Shown one piece after another: positions 51,773 through 60,388 of a DNA stretch of 64,000 bases. Made by a program: the position numbers and the translations under genes. Below the pieces are notes generated by a model that saw nothing but the letters and a program-made list of their open reading frames with translations, searched no databases and was not told the DNA's origin. The DNA comes from SAR324 cluster bacterium (GTDB taxonomy: Bacteria; SAR324; NAC60-12), in NCBI GenBank assembly GCA_028281495.1, contig JANQJU010000029.1, forward strand, positions 496,001-560,000, written 5' to 3'. Numbering within the stretch: the first letter of the stretch is position 1; every line of letters begins with the position of its first letter.

Positions 51773-53533
51773 ATGAGCACATTAATGGTGGTGGATGACG
51801 AAAAATTCATCCGTGAAATTATCGCTAAAAAGCTAGCCCGTGAAGGATTCGACGTTCTGACTGCGGAGGACGGACAAGCCGCCCTCGACCAATTGAAAAC
51901 CCTCCAACCGGAAGTGATCATCACCGATTTGAAGATGCCGGTGATGGATGGATTCTCTCTGTTAAAAAATCTACACGATACCGATTTCCCCATGAATGCG
52001 GTGATCGTATTAACGGGTCACGGTAGTGATCAAGACATCGCAGATTGCTATGCCTTGGGTATCCACACCTTTCTACGCAAGCCAATCAACTCTATTGAAC
52101 TCATTGGCTTGGTCAGAAACATTCTTCGTTTCAACCAAATCAATCAAGAATTACATCACCTCAACAAGACGCTAGAACAGAAAGTTCAGGAGCGCACGCA
52201 AGCCTTAGAACAAGAAATCGAGATTCATCAACAAGATCAATTAAAATTGAAAGAGGTGAATCAGCAATTGCAAATCTCCATTTCTGAGCTGGAACGGCTC
52301 TCTCGGACCTTCAAACTATTTGTTCCACCCCAGTTTCTGAACCGCATTCAGACGATCGGCCCGGATTCTTTGCAAGCGGGAGACGCAGAAGAAGAGAAAC
52401 TCACGATTCTATTTTCGGACATCCGTTCGTTTATGCAGCTCAGCGAATCGATGACCCCGCAAGAAATTTTCGATTTTTTGAATGGCTACCTTCAATTGAT
52501 GGAGCCTTGTGTATCCCAACATCAAGGATTCATCGATAAATTCATTGGAGACGGCATCATGGCTTTGTTTGACGAAAGTGCCTCCGCCTCCGCTGCCCTC
52601 GATAGCGCAATTGCGATGCAACAAGCGTTACAGCACTACAACGACAAACAAGAAAGCTCGTTGCACCCAAGAATCCGTGTTGGTATCGGGATCAATACCG
52701 GCCCAGTCGTCATAGGAGCCTTAGGATCTGCGGATCGCATCGATTCGACTGTAGTTGGTGAGGCAGTGAATTTAGCCGCCCGCTTGGAGGAACTTACTAA
52801 AAAATACAAAGCAGGGATTCTGATTTCGCAATACACCCATATTGAAATCGATGAAACGGCCTACCTCATTCGCGAGGTGGAAACTGTCCGCATTCGAGGC
52901 AAGTCCACACCGATCACAATTTATGAAGTGTTCGATTGCGATACGTCAGAGGTTCGCGACAAAAAGCTCGCCACAAGTGATTTGCTGCTGCACGGAATCA
53001 TCCTTTACAAGTGCCAAGCTTTCCCTGAAGCCCTCGAAATGTTTGGGCAATGCCTAGCTCAGTTTCCCGGAGATGTCGTGGCACAAGAATATGTAAAGCG
53101 ATGCCAATACTTTCAGAAGCACCCTCCCAAAAACCGATTCTGGGATGGGGTTGTAGAAGATTCCACTGTCCTGATCAATCATGAAGCCCGCCGGCGGTTT
53201 GAACGTCATCCTTTTGCGGTTGAGTTGCGTCTTCACGTGAACCATGAAGAAAATGACCGAACCGGACATGCAGTCGATATCTCGCTAAGCGGTATGATGC
53301 TAGAGGTAGATCACCCAGTGCAAGTGGATGATATCGTGATGGTTCAAGTGATTGGAAAACATGGAAAACTCGCGCTCCCTAGAGTTGGATCTTATCATTT
53401 CTTAGGGAGGGTTGTGTGGCAACGATTCGTGGCTCGATCTGCTGAAAGCCCCTCGTGGAAAGTCGGCTTGGAATTTATCATGATGCCTATGCATGACGAA
53501 CATCGCCTTCACTCACTTCTCAAGCGACTCTAG
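51773..53533 (+). CDS. Receiver-nucleotide cyclase-PilZ fusion protein
   Basis: A soluble response regulator of 586 residues with a rare domain order. Receiver: residues 1-120, phospho-acceptor Asp52 in TDLKMP. A coiled coil runs to about 180. The class III cyclase (about 185-390) has metal Asp216 in FSDIRSF, Asp260 and Lys256 in DKFIGD, then VNLAARLE, which fits cAMP production. A TPR-like helical pair follows (about 395-455) and ends with WDGVVED. The C-terminal PilZ domain (about 472-575) has the R-x3-R element in RRRFER and DISLSG (502-507), the c-di-GMP-binding signature. So phosphorylation and c-di-GMP may both control cAMP synthesis. The start at 51773 has AGGA upstream. Confidence 0.92.
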   Translation: MSTLMVVDDEKFIREIIAKKLAREGFDVLTAEDGQAALDQLKTLQPEVIITDLKMPVMDGFSLLKNLHDTDFPMNAVIVLTGHGSDQDIADCYALGIHTFLRKPINSIELIGLVRNILRFNQINQELHHLNKTLEQKVQERTQALEQEIEIHQQDQLKLKEVNQQLQISISELERLSRTFKLFVPPQFLNRIQTIGPDSLQAGDAEEEKLTILFSDIRSFMQLSESMTPQEIFDFLNGYLQLMEPCVSQHQGFIDKFIGDGIMALFDESASASAALDSAIAMQQALQHYNDKQESSLHPRIRVGIGINTGPVVIGALGSADRIDSTVVGEAVNLAARLEELTKKYKAGILISQYTHIEIDETAYLIREVETVRIRGKSTPITIYEVFDCDTSEVRDKKLATSDLLLHGIILYKCQAFPEALEMFGQCLAQFPGDVVAQEYVKRCQYFQKHPPKNRFWDGVVEDSTVLINHEARRRFERHPFAVELRLHVNHEENDRTGHAVDISLSGMMLEVDHPVQVDDIVMVQVIGKHGKLALPRVGSYHFLGRVVWQRFVARSAESPSWKVGLEFIMMPMHDEHRLHSLLKRL

Positions 53534-53752
53534 GTAAGCTGTCTTTGGTCGATCTTTTTCTTGCTCCCACCACGGATCCAAAAACCAGATTGCTAGCGGT
53601 CCTAAACAACTTCCCAACAGCAATGACCACCAAAACCCCGACCATGTGGAAGCATGGAACCGGATCATATATCTCATCGTCTTCCATATTCCCAAAAAAG
53701 CCCAGATCACGGCGCAGGCAATAGCAATTTCCGTCCACGGCAATGGTACCAT
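53513..53752 (-). CDS. Small two-TM membrane protein
   Basis: A 79-residue protein with two hydrophobic helices, at about residues 6-26 (TEIAIACAVIWAFLGIWKTM) and 38-57 (SGFWWSLLLGSCLGPLAIWF), and a charged C-terminal tail. A strong AGGAGGAAACCT ribosome site precedes the ATG, and this makes me accept it as real. It is convergent and overlaps the end of the cyclase-PilZ gene by 21 bp. The function is unknown; the pattern resembles small phospholipase-D-nuclease-like or lipid-binding membrane proteins, but I do not claim that. Confidence 0.6.
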   Translation of the reverse strand: MVPLPWTEIAIACAVIWAFLGIWKTMRYMIRFHASTWSGFWWSLLLGSCLGPLAIWFLDPWWEQEKDRPKTAYLESLEK

Positions 53753-53811
53753 AGGTTTCCTCCTATCGCTCTAATTCAGAAAATGTCTTGATAATCGACA
53801 ATTCATTGTTT

Positions 53812-53820
53812 TGTTATAAT
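53812..53820 (+). promoter_or_regulatory. Extended -10 promoter candidate for the 53976 kinase
   Basis: TGTTATAAT is a perfect extended -10 element (TG-n-TATAAT). It has no convincing -35 at 17 bp, which extended -10 promoters can do without. It lies about 155 bp upstream of the hybrid kinase start. Confidence 0.5.
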
Positions 53821-53975
53821 CAATCATAGGCCATTTGCCTCAAGTTTGGCAATAGCTTCTCATTCGCTCTCAATTGAAGTCGTTAGATTGTTCTTTAGCT
53901 TTTATCCGTTTTCCAAGTTTGATAAGGCAGAACGGAAGGGATAAAGACTTTCGGCACCATTCACGGGGAGATACT

Positions 53976-56027
53976 ATGAAGAAATCAATAGAAGATTTAG
54001 AAGCGAGAATTGCCGAACTACAAGAGGAACTAACACGTGCCAAGAGACAACTAGCGGAAGCCGATTTGGATCGATTGAATCAACAGATTCAAACTAAAGC
54101 CCACGAAGCCTACCAATACCGCATGTTGTTTGAGGCATCCAACAGCATGCCTGCCATTGCGGGATTTGACGGCTACTTCAAAGTGTTAAACTCTACCTGG
54201 TCTAAAGTATTGGGATACACCAAGGAAGAGCTGTGTTCTCGACCCTATTTAGAATATGTGCATCCTGACGACCTGGAAAAAACGCTTGCAGAAGCTCAAA
54301 AGCTAGCTGACAGCGAAGAAAACACACTGAATTTCGAAAATCGATATATCTGCAAAGACGGTTCTTGTCGCTGGCTGGCATGGTATTCCGTCGTGGATCA
54401 AGAAGCCAAACTGTATTATGCCGTAGCTCATGACATCACTGAAATGAAGATGAAGGAACAGGAATTGATTCAGGCAAGAGATGAAGCCGAGGCGGCAGAC
54501 AAAGCGAAATCCCAATTCCTGGCGAATATGAGTCATGAGATCCGAACTCCCATGAATGGAGTGATCGGGATGACCAGTTTGCTCATGGAAACGCCACTTT
54601 CAGCCGAGCAAAAAGACTACGTAGAAACCATCCGTTTGAGTGGCGAGAATCTACTCGCTATTATCAATGACATCTTAGACTTCTCCAAAATCGAGTCTGG
54701 CAAAATCGAGATGGAGATCTACGAATTCAATCTCCGATCTTGTGTGGAAGAAGTCTTGGATCTCGTGGGCACGTTAGCCGTGAAAAAAGAACTAGAGTTC
54801 CTCTATTACATTGCCGCGGATGTCCCAGAAAAAATTCTTGGTGACGTGACCCGTTTGCGGCAAGTTTTAGTAAATCTGGCAAGCAACGCTATTAAGTTTA
54901 CTGAATCGGGAGACGTGCTCATTTGGGTGGAACTAGGAAAAACGATTGGCCCCGGTGTGGTGGAATTGTGTTTTTCTGTTCACGACAGTGGAATCGGCAT
55001 CTCTACCGAACAGCAAGAACGGATCTTTCATCCTTTCACTCAAGCCGATTCCTCAACCACTAGAAAGTATGGCGGTTCCGGCTTGGGACTCGTGATCTGC
55101 CAAAGATTGGTGACCTTGATGGGAGGACAGATTGAAGTCGATAGCGAATTGGGCCGAGGTTCCATTTTTCGTTTTTCTATTCCCATTTCAGGACACAAGG
55201 GCCATTCCAGGAGAGATGTCGAAAAAATTCAACCTTTGCATCAAAAGAAAGTTTTGATTGTTGATGATCATAAAATCATACGTGACATCTTGACTCGATT
55301 GTGTCGTCAATGGGGTATGCAACCTCATGCCGTAGGATCTTGCCAAGCAGCACTGTCCCTTATCCAACAACCCCTACCGCTGGATTTCGCGATTTTGGAT
55401 TGCCAATTGCCTGACATGACCGATTTTGCATTGGGACATGAATTATTACGCCACCGCCCCTCGCTTCCGTTGATTCTCCTGACGTCACAAGCCTCTTATG
55501 GTGACAAATACCGGGGCTTGTTTACCGCTTTATTGACCAAACCCCTGAAGCACTCTCAATTGCTCGATTTGCTTCGGGTTACGGCATTTCAAGCGCCGCA
55601 GGTTGAGAATACTCAAGCCTTCTCACCTCAACTGAACGAAACTTTTGCTCGCCAAGTTCCATTGCGGATTTTGTTGGCGGAAGACAACGTGATCAATCAA
55701 AAACTGGCCAGCCGCGCTTTAGAAAAACTAGGCTACACCATTGATGTGGTGAACAATGGTTTGGAAGTGCTCGAATCCTTGAGCATTAAGACCTATGATA
55801 TCATTTTCATGGATGTGCAGATGCCTGAAATGGATGGCCTCACCGCAACGCGTGAAATCCTTAAAATGAAGAGCAATCGCCCTATTGTGATCGCTGTTAC
55901 AGCCGCTGCGATGGAAGAAGATCGAATTCGGTGTCTCGAGGCAGGCATGGATGACTATATCTCTAAACCTTTCCGCATTGATCAAATCCAACCTCTTTTA
56001 CAAAAATGGAAACAAAACCTTTCGTAA
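53976..56027 (+). CDS. PAS hybrid histidine kinase with two receivers
   Basis: A soluble hybrid kinase of 683 residues. An N-terminal coiled coil (1-45) is followed by a PAS domain (about 50-160), HisKA with His187 in MSHEIRTPMN, HATPase (about 295-410, with DSGIGI and GSGLGLV), a first receiver (about 425-535, LIVDDHK, AILDCQLP) and a second (about 560-680, LLAEDN, FMDVQMPEMDG). Both receivers keep the phospho-Asp and Lys. There is no Hpt domain, so the relay may use another protein, for example the Hpt of the 21538 kinase or a separate Hpt. The ATG at 53976 has GGGGAG upstream; an earlier in-frame start lacks a ribosome site. Confidence 0.93.
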   Translation: MKKSIEDLEARIAELQEELTRAKRQLAEADLDRLNQQIQTKAHEAYQYRMLFEASNSMPAIAGFDGYFKVLNSTWSKVLGYTKEELCSRPYLEYVHPDDLEKTLAEAQKLADSEENTLNFENRYICKDGSCRWLAWYSVVDQEAKLYYAVAHDITEMKMKEQELIQARDEAEAADKAKSQFLANMSHEIRTPMNGVIGMTSLLMETPLSAEQKDYVETIRLSGENLLAIINDILDFSKIESGKIEMEIYEFNLRSCVEEVLDLVGTLAVKKELEFLYYIAADVPEKILGDVTRLRQVLVNLASNAIKFTESGDVLIWVELGKTIGPGVVELCFSVHDSGIGISTEQQERIFHPFTQADSSTTRKYGGSGLGLVICQRLVTLMGGQIEVDSELGRGSIFRFSIPISGHKGHSRRDVEKIQPLHQKKVLIVDDHKIIRDILTRLCRQWGMQPHAVGSCQAALSLIQQPLPLDFAILDCQLPDMTDFALGHELLRHRPSLPLILLTSQASYGDKYRGLFTALLTKPLKHSQLLDLLRVTAFQAPQVENTQAFSPQLNETFARQVPLRILLAEDNVINQKLASRALEKLGYTIDVVNNGLEVLESLSIKTYDIIFMDVQMPEMDGLTATREILKMKSNRPIVIAVTAAAMEEDRIRCLEAGMDDYISKPFRIDQIQPLLQKWKQNLS

Positions 56028-56067
56028 CTCCAATTTTTCCTAAGCTTCGTCATCTTTTCTAGCTCGA

Positions 56068-56910
56068 TCAATGCCTCTCGTAATTCTGGATTTCCCATTT
56101 AGTCAAAGGAATGGTTTTAGGTTTTTCTGGTTCGTAGAGCGGAATAGGGATTTCAAAAGCCAGATCCCAAGGGTGGTATACAACGCCCGCTTTCACGCGA
56201 GTCATTTCAATCGTGCTATCCTGCTCGGAACAAGCAACGGCTCCACAGAAGTGGGGATCATAATGGCGAAAGCGTTCTAGCATCCCAAACAGACTGAAGT
56301 TTTCAGAAGGTGTGGAAATCTCAACTCCAGCCGCAAGGCTGATGTGATGAGCGGGGTCGACCTCCGCATGTTGAGTATATTGTGCCTCGGCTTCGCCAAG
56401 CAATCGGATTCCTTGCGAAAACAGAGCATTTGGAGAGACAAGTCGTTTGGAAACATCATACTTGGTCCGAATATCATAAGGTGAGGCCTCGTCTGTCCCT
56501 CCATACCGAGATCCCTCATAATGCACTCTCACTCGATGGGACCATTGAGAACGAGATTTCCACCGTTTCTGCAATTGAATTTTGAAAGGAACTTCTAAAA
56601 ACTCTCCCGATTCTCGATGGAGGGGTATGATTCCGGTCCATTCCCATTTGCTTTCAGTTTGATAATGAAAGGTTTGCCAATACAGGCGATCCCCCCGCGA
56701 TGGTTCCAAGATTTCGGTAGTATGCAGTTTGGTTTCCAGCGGCTTTTTTAAAATAGAGGTCTCGCGATTTTCTAATTCAAACTTAAGTTCTGGTAAACGC
56801 ACCGATTCAGATACTATCGGATCTGACAGTGCCACTTGTCCCCAAACAGGCGATCCCCCTCCGCTCAACACCACTAGACAGAAAATTCCTAGAAACGTAT
56901 GCTTTGTCAT
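56068..56910 (-). CDS. Exported protein of unknown function, possibly beta-rich
   Basis: A 280-residue exported protein with a signal peptide at about 1-24 (FLGIFCLVVLSGGGSPVWGQ). The mature part is rich in aromatic and charged residues with alternating strand-like patterns (DRLYWQTFHYQTESKWEWTG, then SRSQWSHRVRVHYEGSRYGG), which suggests a beta-rich, possibly outer-membrane or periplasmic protein. I see no recognisable domain. The ATG at 56910 has GAGGGGAC in front and is preferred to a start five codons earlier. It is divergent from the LysE-type exporter gene. Confidence 0.68.
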   Translation of the reverse strand: MTKHTFLGIFCLVVLSGGGSPVWGQVALSDPIVSESVRLPELKFELENRETSILKKPLETKLHTTEILEPSRGDRLYWQTFHYQTESKWEWTGIIPLHRESGEFLEVPFKIQLQKRWKSRSQWSHRVRVHYEGSRYGGTDEASPYDIRTKYDVSKRLVSPNALFSQGIRLLGEAEAQYTQHAEVDPAHHISLAAGVEISTPSENFSLFGMLERFRHYDPHFCGAVACSEQDSTIEMTRVKAGVVYHPWDLAFEIPIPLYEPEKPKTIPLTKWEIQNYERH

Positions 56911-57023
56911 AGTCCCCTCAATCAATAGGTTTTATTCATTTTTCCTTTCTATTTTAGACACCAAAAAATGAATGTCTGTTCCAACTGAAACTTCAATAAA
57001 AATCGCTTGGATGGAGAATTGAA

Positions 57024-57677
57024 ATGGAAGAACTTTTACTTATTGTTACGGTTGCAAGCGCGTATTTCATTGCTGCGGTCAGTCCTGGTCCAAATTTCGT
57101 GGTTGTGGTTAAAAATGCGATGACTTCATCAAGGGGCAGTGGTTTGTGGACTGCTTTTGGAGTGTCCTTAGGCACGATCGTGCACACAATTGCTAGTATT
57201 TTGGGACTTTCCGTAATTATCTCGAAGTCCGTGTTGCTGTTCAATATTTTGAAGTTCGTCGGAGGGGCTTATTTGATTTATATGGCGTACAAAACCATCC
57301 GGCAAAAAGAATCCAAACCGCATATGAATCCATATCCTTCTTCAACCATACGCATCCCAACGCTTCAGGCGATTCGAGTTGGTTTTCTCACCAATCTTTT
57401 GAATCCAAAAACCACACTATTTTTTCTTAGTTTGTTTACAGTGATCGCTTCTCCCACGTCGTCCTTATGGGTGCAGGCTTGTATTGTCGCAATAATTCAT
57501 TTCATTGCGGTTTGTTGGTATTCCTCCGTTGCTTTGTTTTTTTCGCAGGTGAAAATTCAAGAAGCCTATGCCCGTGTGAGCAAATGGGTGAATCGTGCTG
57601 TGGGGATGCTCTTGTTTGGATTGGGTGTCAAACTTTTAGTAAGTGAGCCACCTAGTGTCTCCGATGCCAAATATTAA
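57024..57677 (+). CDS. LysE family exporter
   Basis: An inner-membrane amino-acid exporter of 217 residues with six hydrophobic helices. The N-terminal signature SPGPNFVVVVKNAMTSSRGS is typical of RhtB/LysE proteins. A central FLTNLLNPKTTLFFLSLF motif and the C-terminal pair of helices are also typical. Substrates in the family are lysine, arginine, homoserine, threonine and others; the sequence does not decide this. The gene is convergent with parA, with 12 bp between them. Confidence 0.92.
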   Translation: MEELLLIVTVASAYFIAAVSPGPNFVVVVKNAMTSSRGSGLWTAFGVSLGTIVHTIASILGLSVIISKSVLLFNILKFVGGAYLIYMAYKTIRQKESKPHMNPYPSSTIRIPTLQAIRVGFLTNLLNPKTTLFFLSLFTVIASPTSSLWVQACIVAIIHFIAVCWYSSVALFFSQVKIQEAYARVSKWVNRAVGMLLFGLGVKLLVSEPPSVSDAKY

Positions 57678-57689
57678 AACCATGCCTTG

Positions 57690-58463
57690 TCATCTAGCGG
57701 AATTTTTTAGCAAATCGTACAGTTCACGAAATTCCTGGGACAGCTTGTGTCGTGCGTCCAGATGAATCATCGGCATTGCTTGTTCATGTGATTCTCGAAT
57801 TTTCACAGAAGAAGACAAAAAACAATCCAACACCGGCATATCATCTTTACGCAATTCTTCCACAATCCGCCGATGCAATTTGGCACGAGATTGATATTGA
57901 TTGATAACAATTCCTTCGATTTTTAAGTTTGGATTGTGATCATTTCGTACCTCTTCTACATTTTCTAGAAGCAAATAAAGAGCACGGCGAGAAAACTCAT
58001 CGCAATCAAAAGGTACAAGGCAGGCATGGGCAGCAATCAAAGCCGATCGTGTGTAAAAATTGAGGGCAGGGGGAGTATCGATGTAAATGTGAGAGTAACT
58101 GGAAAGCTCTTCAAGAGCATCACGAAGTTTAAACATCTTGTAACGAGACTCCAATTTCGTCTGTAAGTCATCCAACTCAGGATCCGAAGGCATGATATCC
58201 AAGTTTTTAAAAGGAGTCTTGAGGATGCAATCTTCGGGACTTCGCACGTCTCGGCGAAACTTCAGTTGACTGTGAAAGAAATCCATCAGCGTATTTGTTG
58301 AGGATTCCGGTAGATCTCCCAACAAGTAGTGGGTGGCATTACACTGAGGATCCATGTCGATCACGAGGGTGCGGTGTCCCGAGTGGGCGCTGATCGCCGC
58401 TAAATTACAAGTGATGGTGGATTTTCCAACCCCGCCTTTTTGGTTAAAAATAACACGTCTCAT
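57690..58463 (-). CDS. ParA-family ATPase, no ParB partner in window
   Basis: A 257-residue deviant-Walker ATPase. The P-loop is QKGGVGKST, with the second lysine of the ParA/MinD signature in place. The rest is close to ParA/Soj: LVIDMDPQCNATHYLL and HIYIDTPPALNF, with GIVINQYQSR near 195. Such proteins position DNA, plasmids or protein complexes along a nucleoid or membrane. No ParB, parS or plasmid gene is visible here, so this is an orphan, perhaps one that positions a chemotaxis or other cargo complex. It is divergent from the kinase gene, with 245 bp between them. I see no clear promoter there. Confidence 0.92.
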   Translation of the reverse strand: MRRVIFNQKGGVGKSTITCNLAAISAHSGHRTLVIDMDPQCNATHYLLGDLPESSTNTLMDFFHSQLKFRRDVRSPEDCILKTPFKNLDIMPSDPELDDLQTKLESRYKMFKLRDALEELSSYSHIYIDTPPALNFYTRSALIAAHACLVPFDCDEFSRRALYLLLENVEEVRNDHNPNLKIEGIVINQYQSRAKLHRRIVEELRKDDMPVLDCFLSSSVKIRESHEQAMPMIHLDARHKLSQEFRELYDLLKNSAR

Positions 58464-58708
58464 AAGCTAAACCCGAATGATTTCAGTAAGATGAATTCGA
58501 CTCAATGGAATCGTAGTTATCAAGTATTTTCAAGCGATAATCTTAGAATCTTGACACTAAAATCGAACTTACAAAACCGCAAGGCTGCGAACTCTGAAAA
58601 GGAAGAACCTTTTTTGGGTAGTAAATGAGACAGACCGGTTGTGCTTTCTGGAAAAATTGAGCTACAGATGAGGGAAGATTTCTCGACAACGATTGCTCGG
58701 AGATAAAG

Positions 58709-60388
58709 GTGACGGAAAATTCTAACAATGCACAGGCTCTAAAAAACGAAATCCAAACGCTTCGCACCGAAAATGAACGCTTGGAATCCTTACTTTATGT
58801 GTTGATTGAGGAACGGACCGCCAAGTTGTCTCAGGCGAATGAAAAACTTCAACAAAATGTCCGCATTCTGGACACCATCTTCAACAGCGTGGCAGAGGGA
58901 ATCGTTGTGGCAGATGAAGCAGGAAACTTCATCCTGTTCAACCATGCAGCAGAGCATGTCTTGGGCTTGGGTGCCACGGATTCTGGTCCCGACAAGTGGT
59001 CTGAAACCTATGGGGCTTTTTACCCAGATGGAGCCACTCCATTTCCTACGGACCAACTCCCATTAGTAAGAGCGATCAACGGGGAATCCGTAGACAGTGT
59101 CGAAATGCTGATCCGCAACGCAAATGTTCCGGAGGGCGTTTATATTCAACTAACGGGGCGCCCCCTTCGAGATGACAATGGTGAGGTGAAAGGTGGCGTT
59201 GCCGTATTTTACGACATCACCGAGCGTAAAAAGAAGGAAGCCGAATTAAGACAATCTCAAAAGTTAGAAGCCATTGGCACTTTGGCTGGCGGGGTCGCCC
59301 ATGATTTCAACAACTTGCTTTATGGAATGTTAGGTTACGTCGAGATGACTTGGCAAGACCTGCCCGAAGGTCATGCGCACAAACTATATATGGATCAAAT
59401 CTTACGCATCGGAGATCGAGCTAAAGGGTTAATACAGCAAATTCTCATGTTCAGCCGCTCAGAAGAATTAGAACGAAAACCTCTGCGCTTGGTGCCATTG
59501 ATTAAAGAAGCGCTCAAGATGGTTCGGATGGCATTGCCCAGCACCATCGACATTCAACAAGCGTTATCCAATGCAGAAATACAAATTATGGCAGACGCCA
59601 ATCAAATCCATCAAATCCTTATCAATCTTTGCACCAATGCCAGCTACGCGATGCGTGAAACGGGCGGCTTGCTCGAAATTCGGGTAGAAACCATCGACTT
59701 GGATTCCGATCGGTTTGAAGCCTATGATTTGTCTCCAGGACATTACTCTCGCTTGACGGTAAGGGATACTGGATCGGGCATGCCACCGGATGTGCTGGAA
59801 CGCATCTTTGAACCTTTCTTCACAACAAAACCTGTCGGTGAAGGCAGCGGTATGGGATTGGCTGTGGCTCATGCTATCGTAAAAAATCATGAAGGAGCCA
59901 TTTGGTGCACTAGTCAAGTGGGGCAGGGCACCACCTTTGAAATCTGGTTTCCCTTGATTCGTGATACGGTGTATGAGGCTGCAGAAACTCAATCCTCGTT
60001 TGTTTCTGGTACAGGACGGATTTTATTTGTGGACGATGAAGCATTTTTGGTGGGACTCGGCCAAAAAATGCTGGAACGCCTTGGATACCGGGTCACGGCC
60101 ACCACCGACAGTGCCGAAGCCCTCGAGTTTTTTAAAGAAACCCCAGATGACTTTGATCTGATCCTAACCGATCACACGATGCCCAGAATGACCGGCGTCC
60201 AATTGGCCGAAGAGGTTCGGAAATTACGGGAGGATATCCCCATCATCTTACTGAGCGGTTTTAATGATCCGTTGACTTCGAAGCACGTGCAAACTCTCCA
60301 GCATTGTTGGTATTTGCTCAAACCGCTCTCATACCGGAAGCTCAGCGAAATGCTACATGAACTGCTCGTAGAAAAGGCTGCTGAATGA
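58709..60388 (+). CDS. PAS-histidine kinase-receiver hybrid
   Basis: A soluble kinase of 559 residues. Coiled coil 8-50, PAS domain about 52-175 (with VADEAGNFILFNHAAEHVL), HisKA with His198 in GGVAHDFNNLL, HATPase about 290-415 (NLCTNASYAM, DTGSGMP, FEPFFTTKP and GSGMGLA all intact), and a C-terminal receiver about 430-555 with Asp in ILTDHTMP. It starts with GTG preceded by GGAG. Its HATPase is a good intact comparison for the degenerate paralogue at 62634, since both have the GGVAHDFNN H-box. It overlaps the sigma-54 regulator by 4 bp and is probably its cognate kinase. Confidence 0.93.
   Translation: MTENSNNAQALKNEIQTLRTENERLESLLYVLIEERTAKLSQANEKLQQNVRILDTIFNSVAEGIVVADEAGNFILFNHAAEHVLGLGATDSGPDKWSETYGAFYPDGATPFPTDQLPLVRAINGESVDSVEMLIRNANVPEGVYIQLTGRPLRDDNGEVKGGVAVFYDITERKKKEAELRQSQKLEAIGTLAGGVAHDFNNLLYGMLGYVEMTWQDLPEGHAHKLYMDQILRIGDRAKGLIQQILMFSRSEELERKPLRLVPLIKEALKMVRMALPSTIDIQQALSNAEIQIMADANQIHQILINLCTNASYAMRETGGLLEIRVETIDLDSDRFEAYDLSPGHYSRLTVRDTGSGMPPDVLERIFEPFFTTKPVGEGSGMGLAVAHAIVKNHEGAIWCTSQVGQGTTFEIWFPLIRDTVYEAAETQSSFVSGTGRILFVDDEAFLVGLGQKMLERLGYRVTATTDSAEALEFFKETPDDFDLILTDHTMPRMTGVQLAEEVRKLREDIPIILLSGFNDPLTSKHVQTLQHCWYLLKPLSYRKLSEMLHELLVEKAAE

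Noticed and set aside
53520..53738. Second minus-strand frame overlapping the small two-TM gene
   Set aside because: The frame starting at 53752 has the ribosome site and two clean hydrophobic helices; this one has neither.
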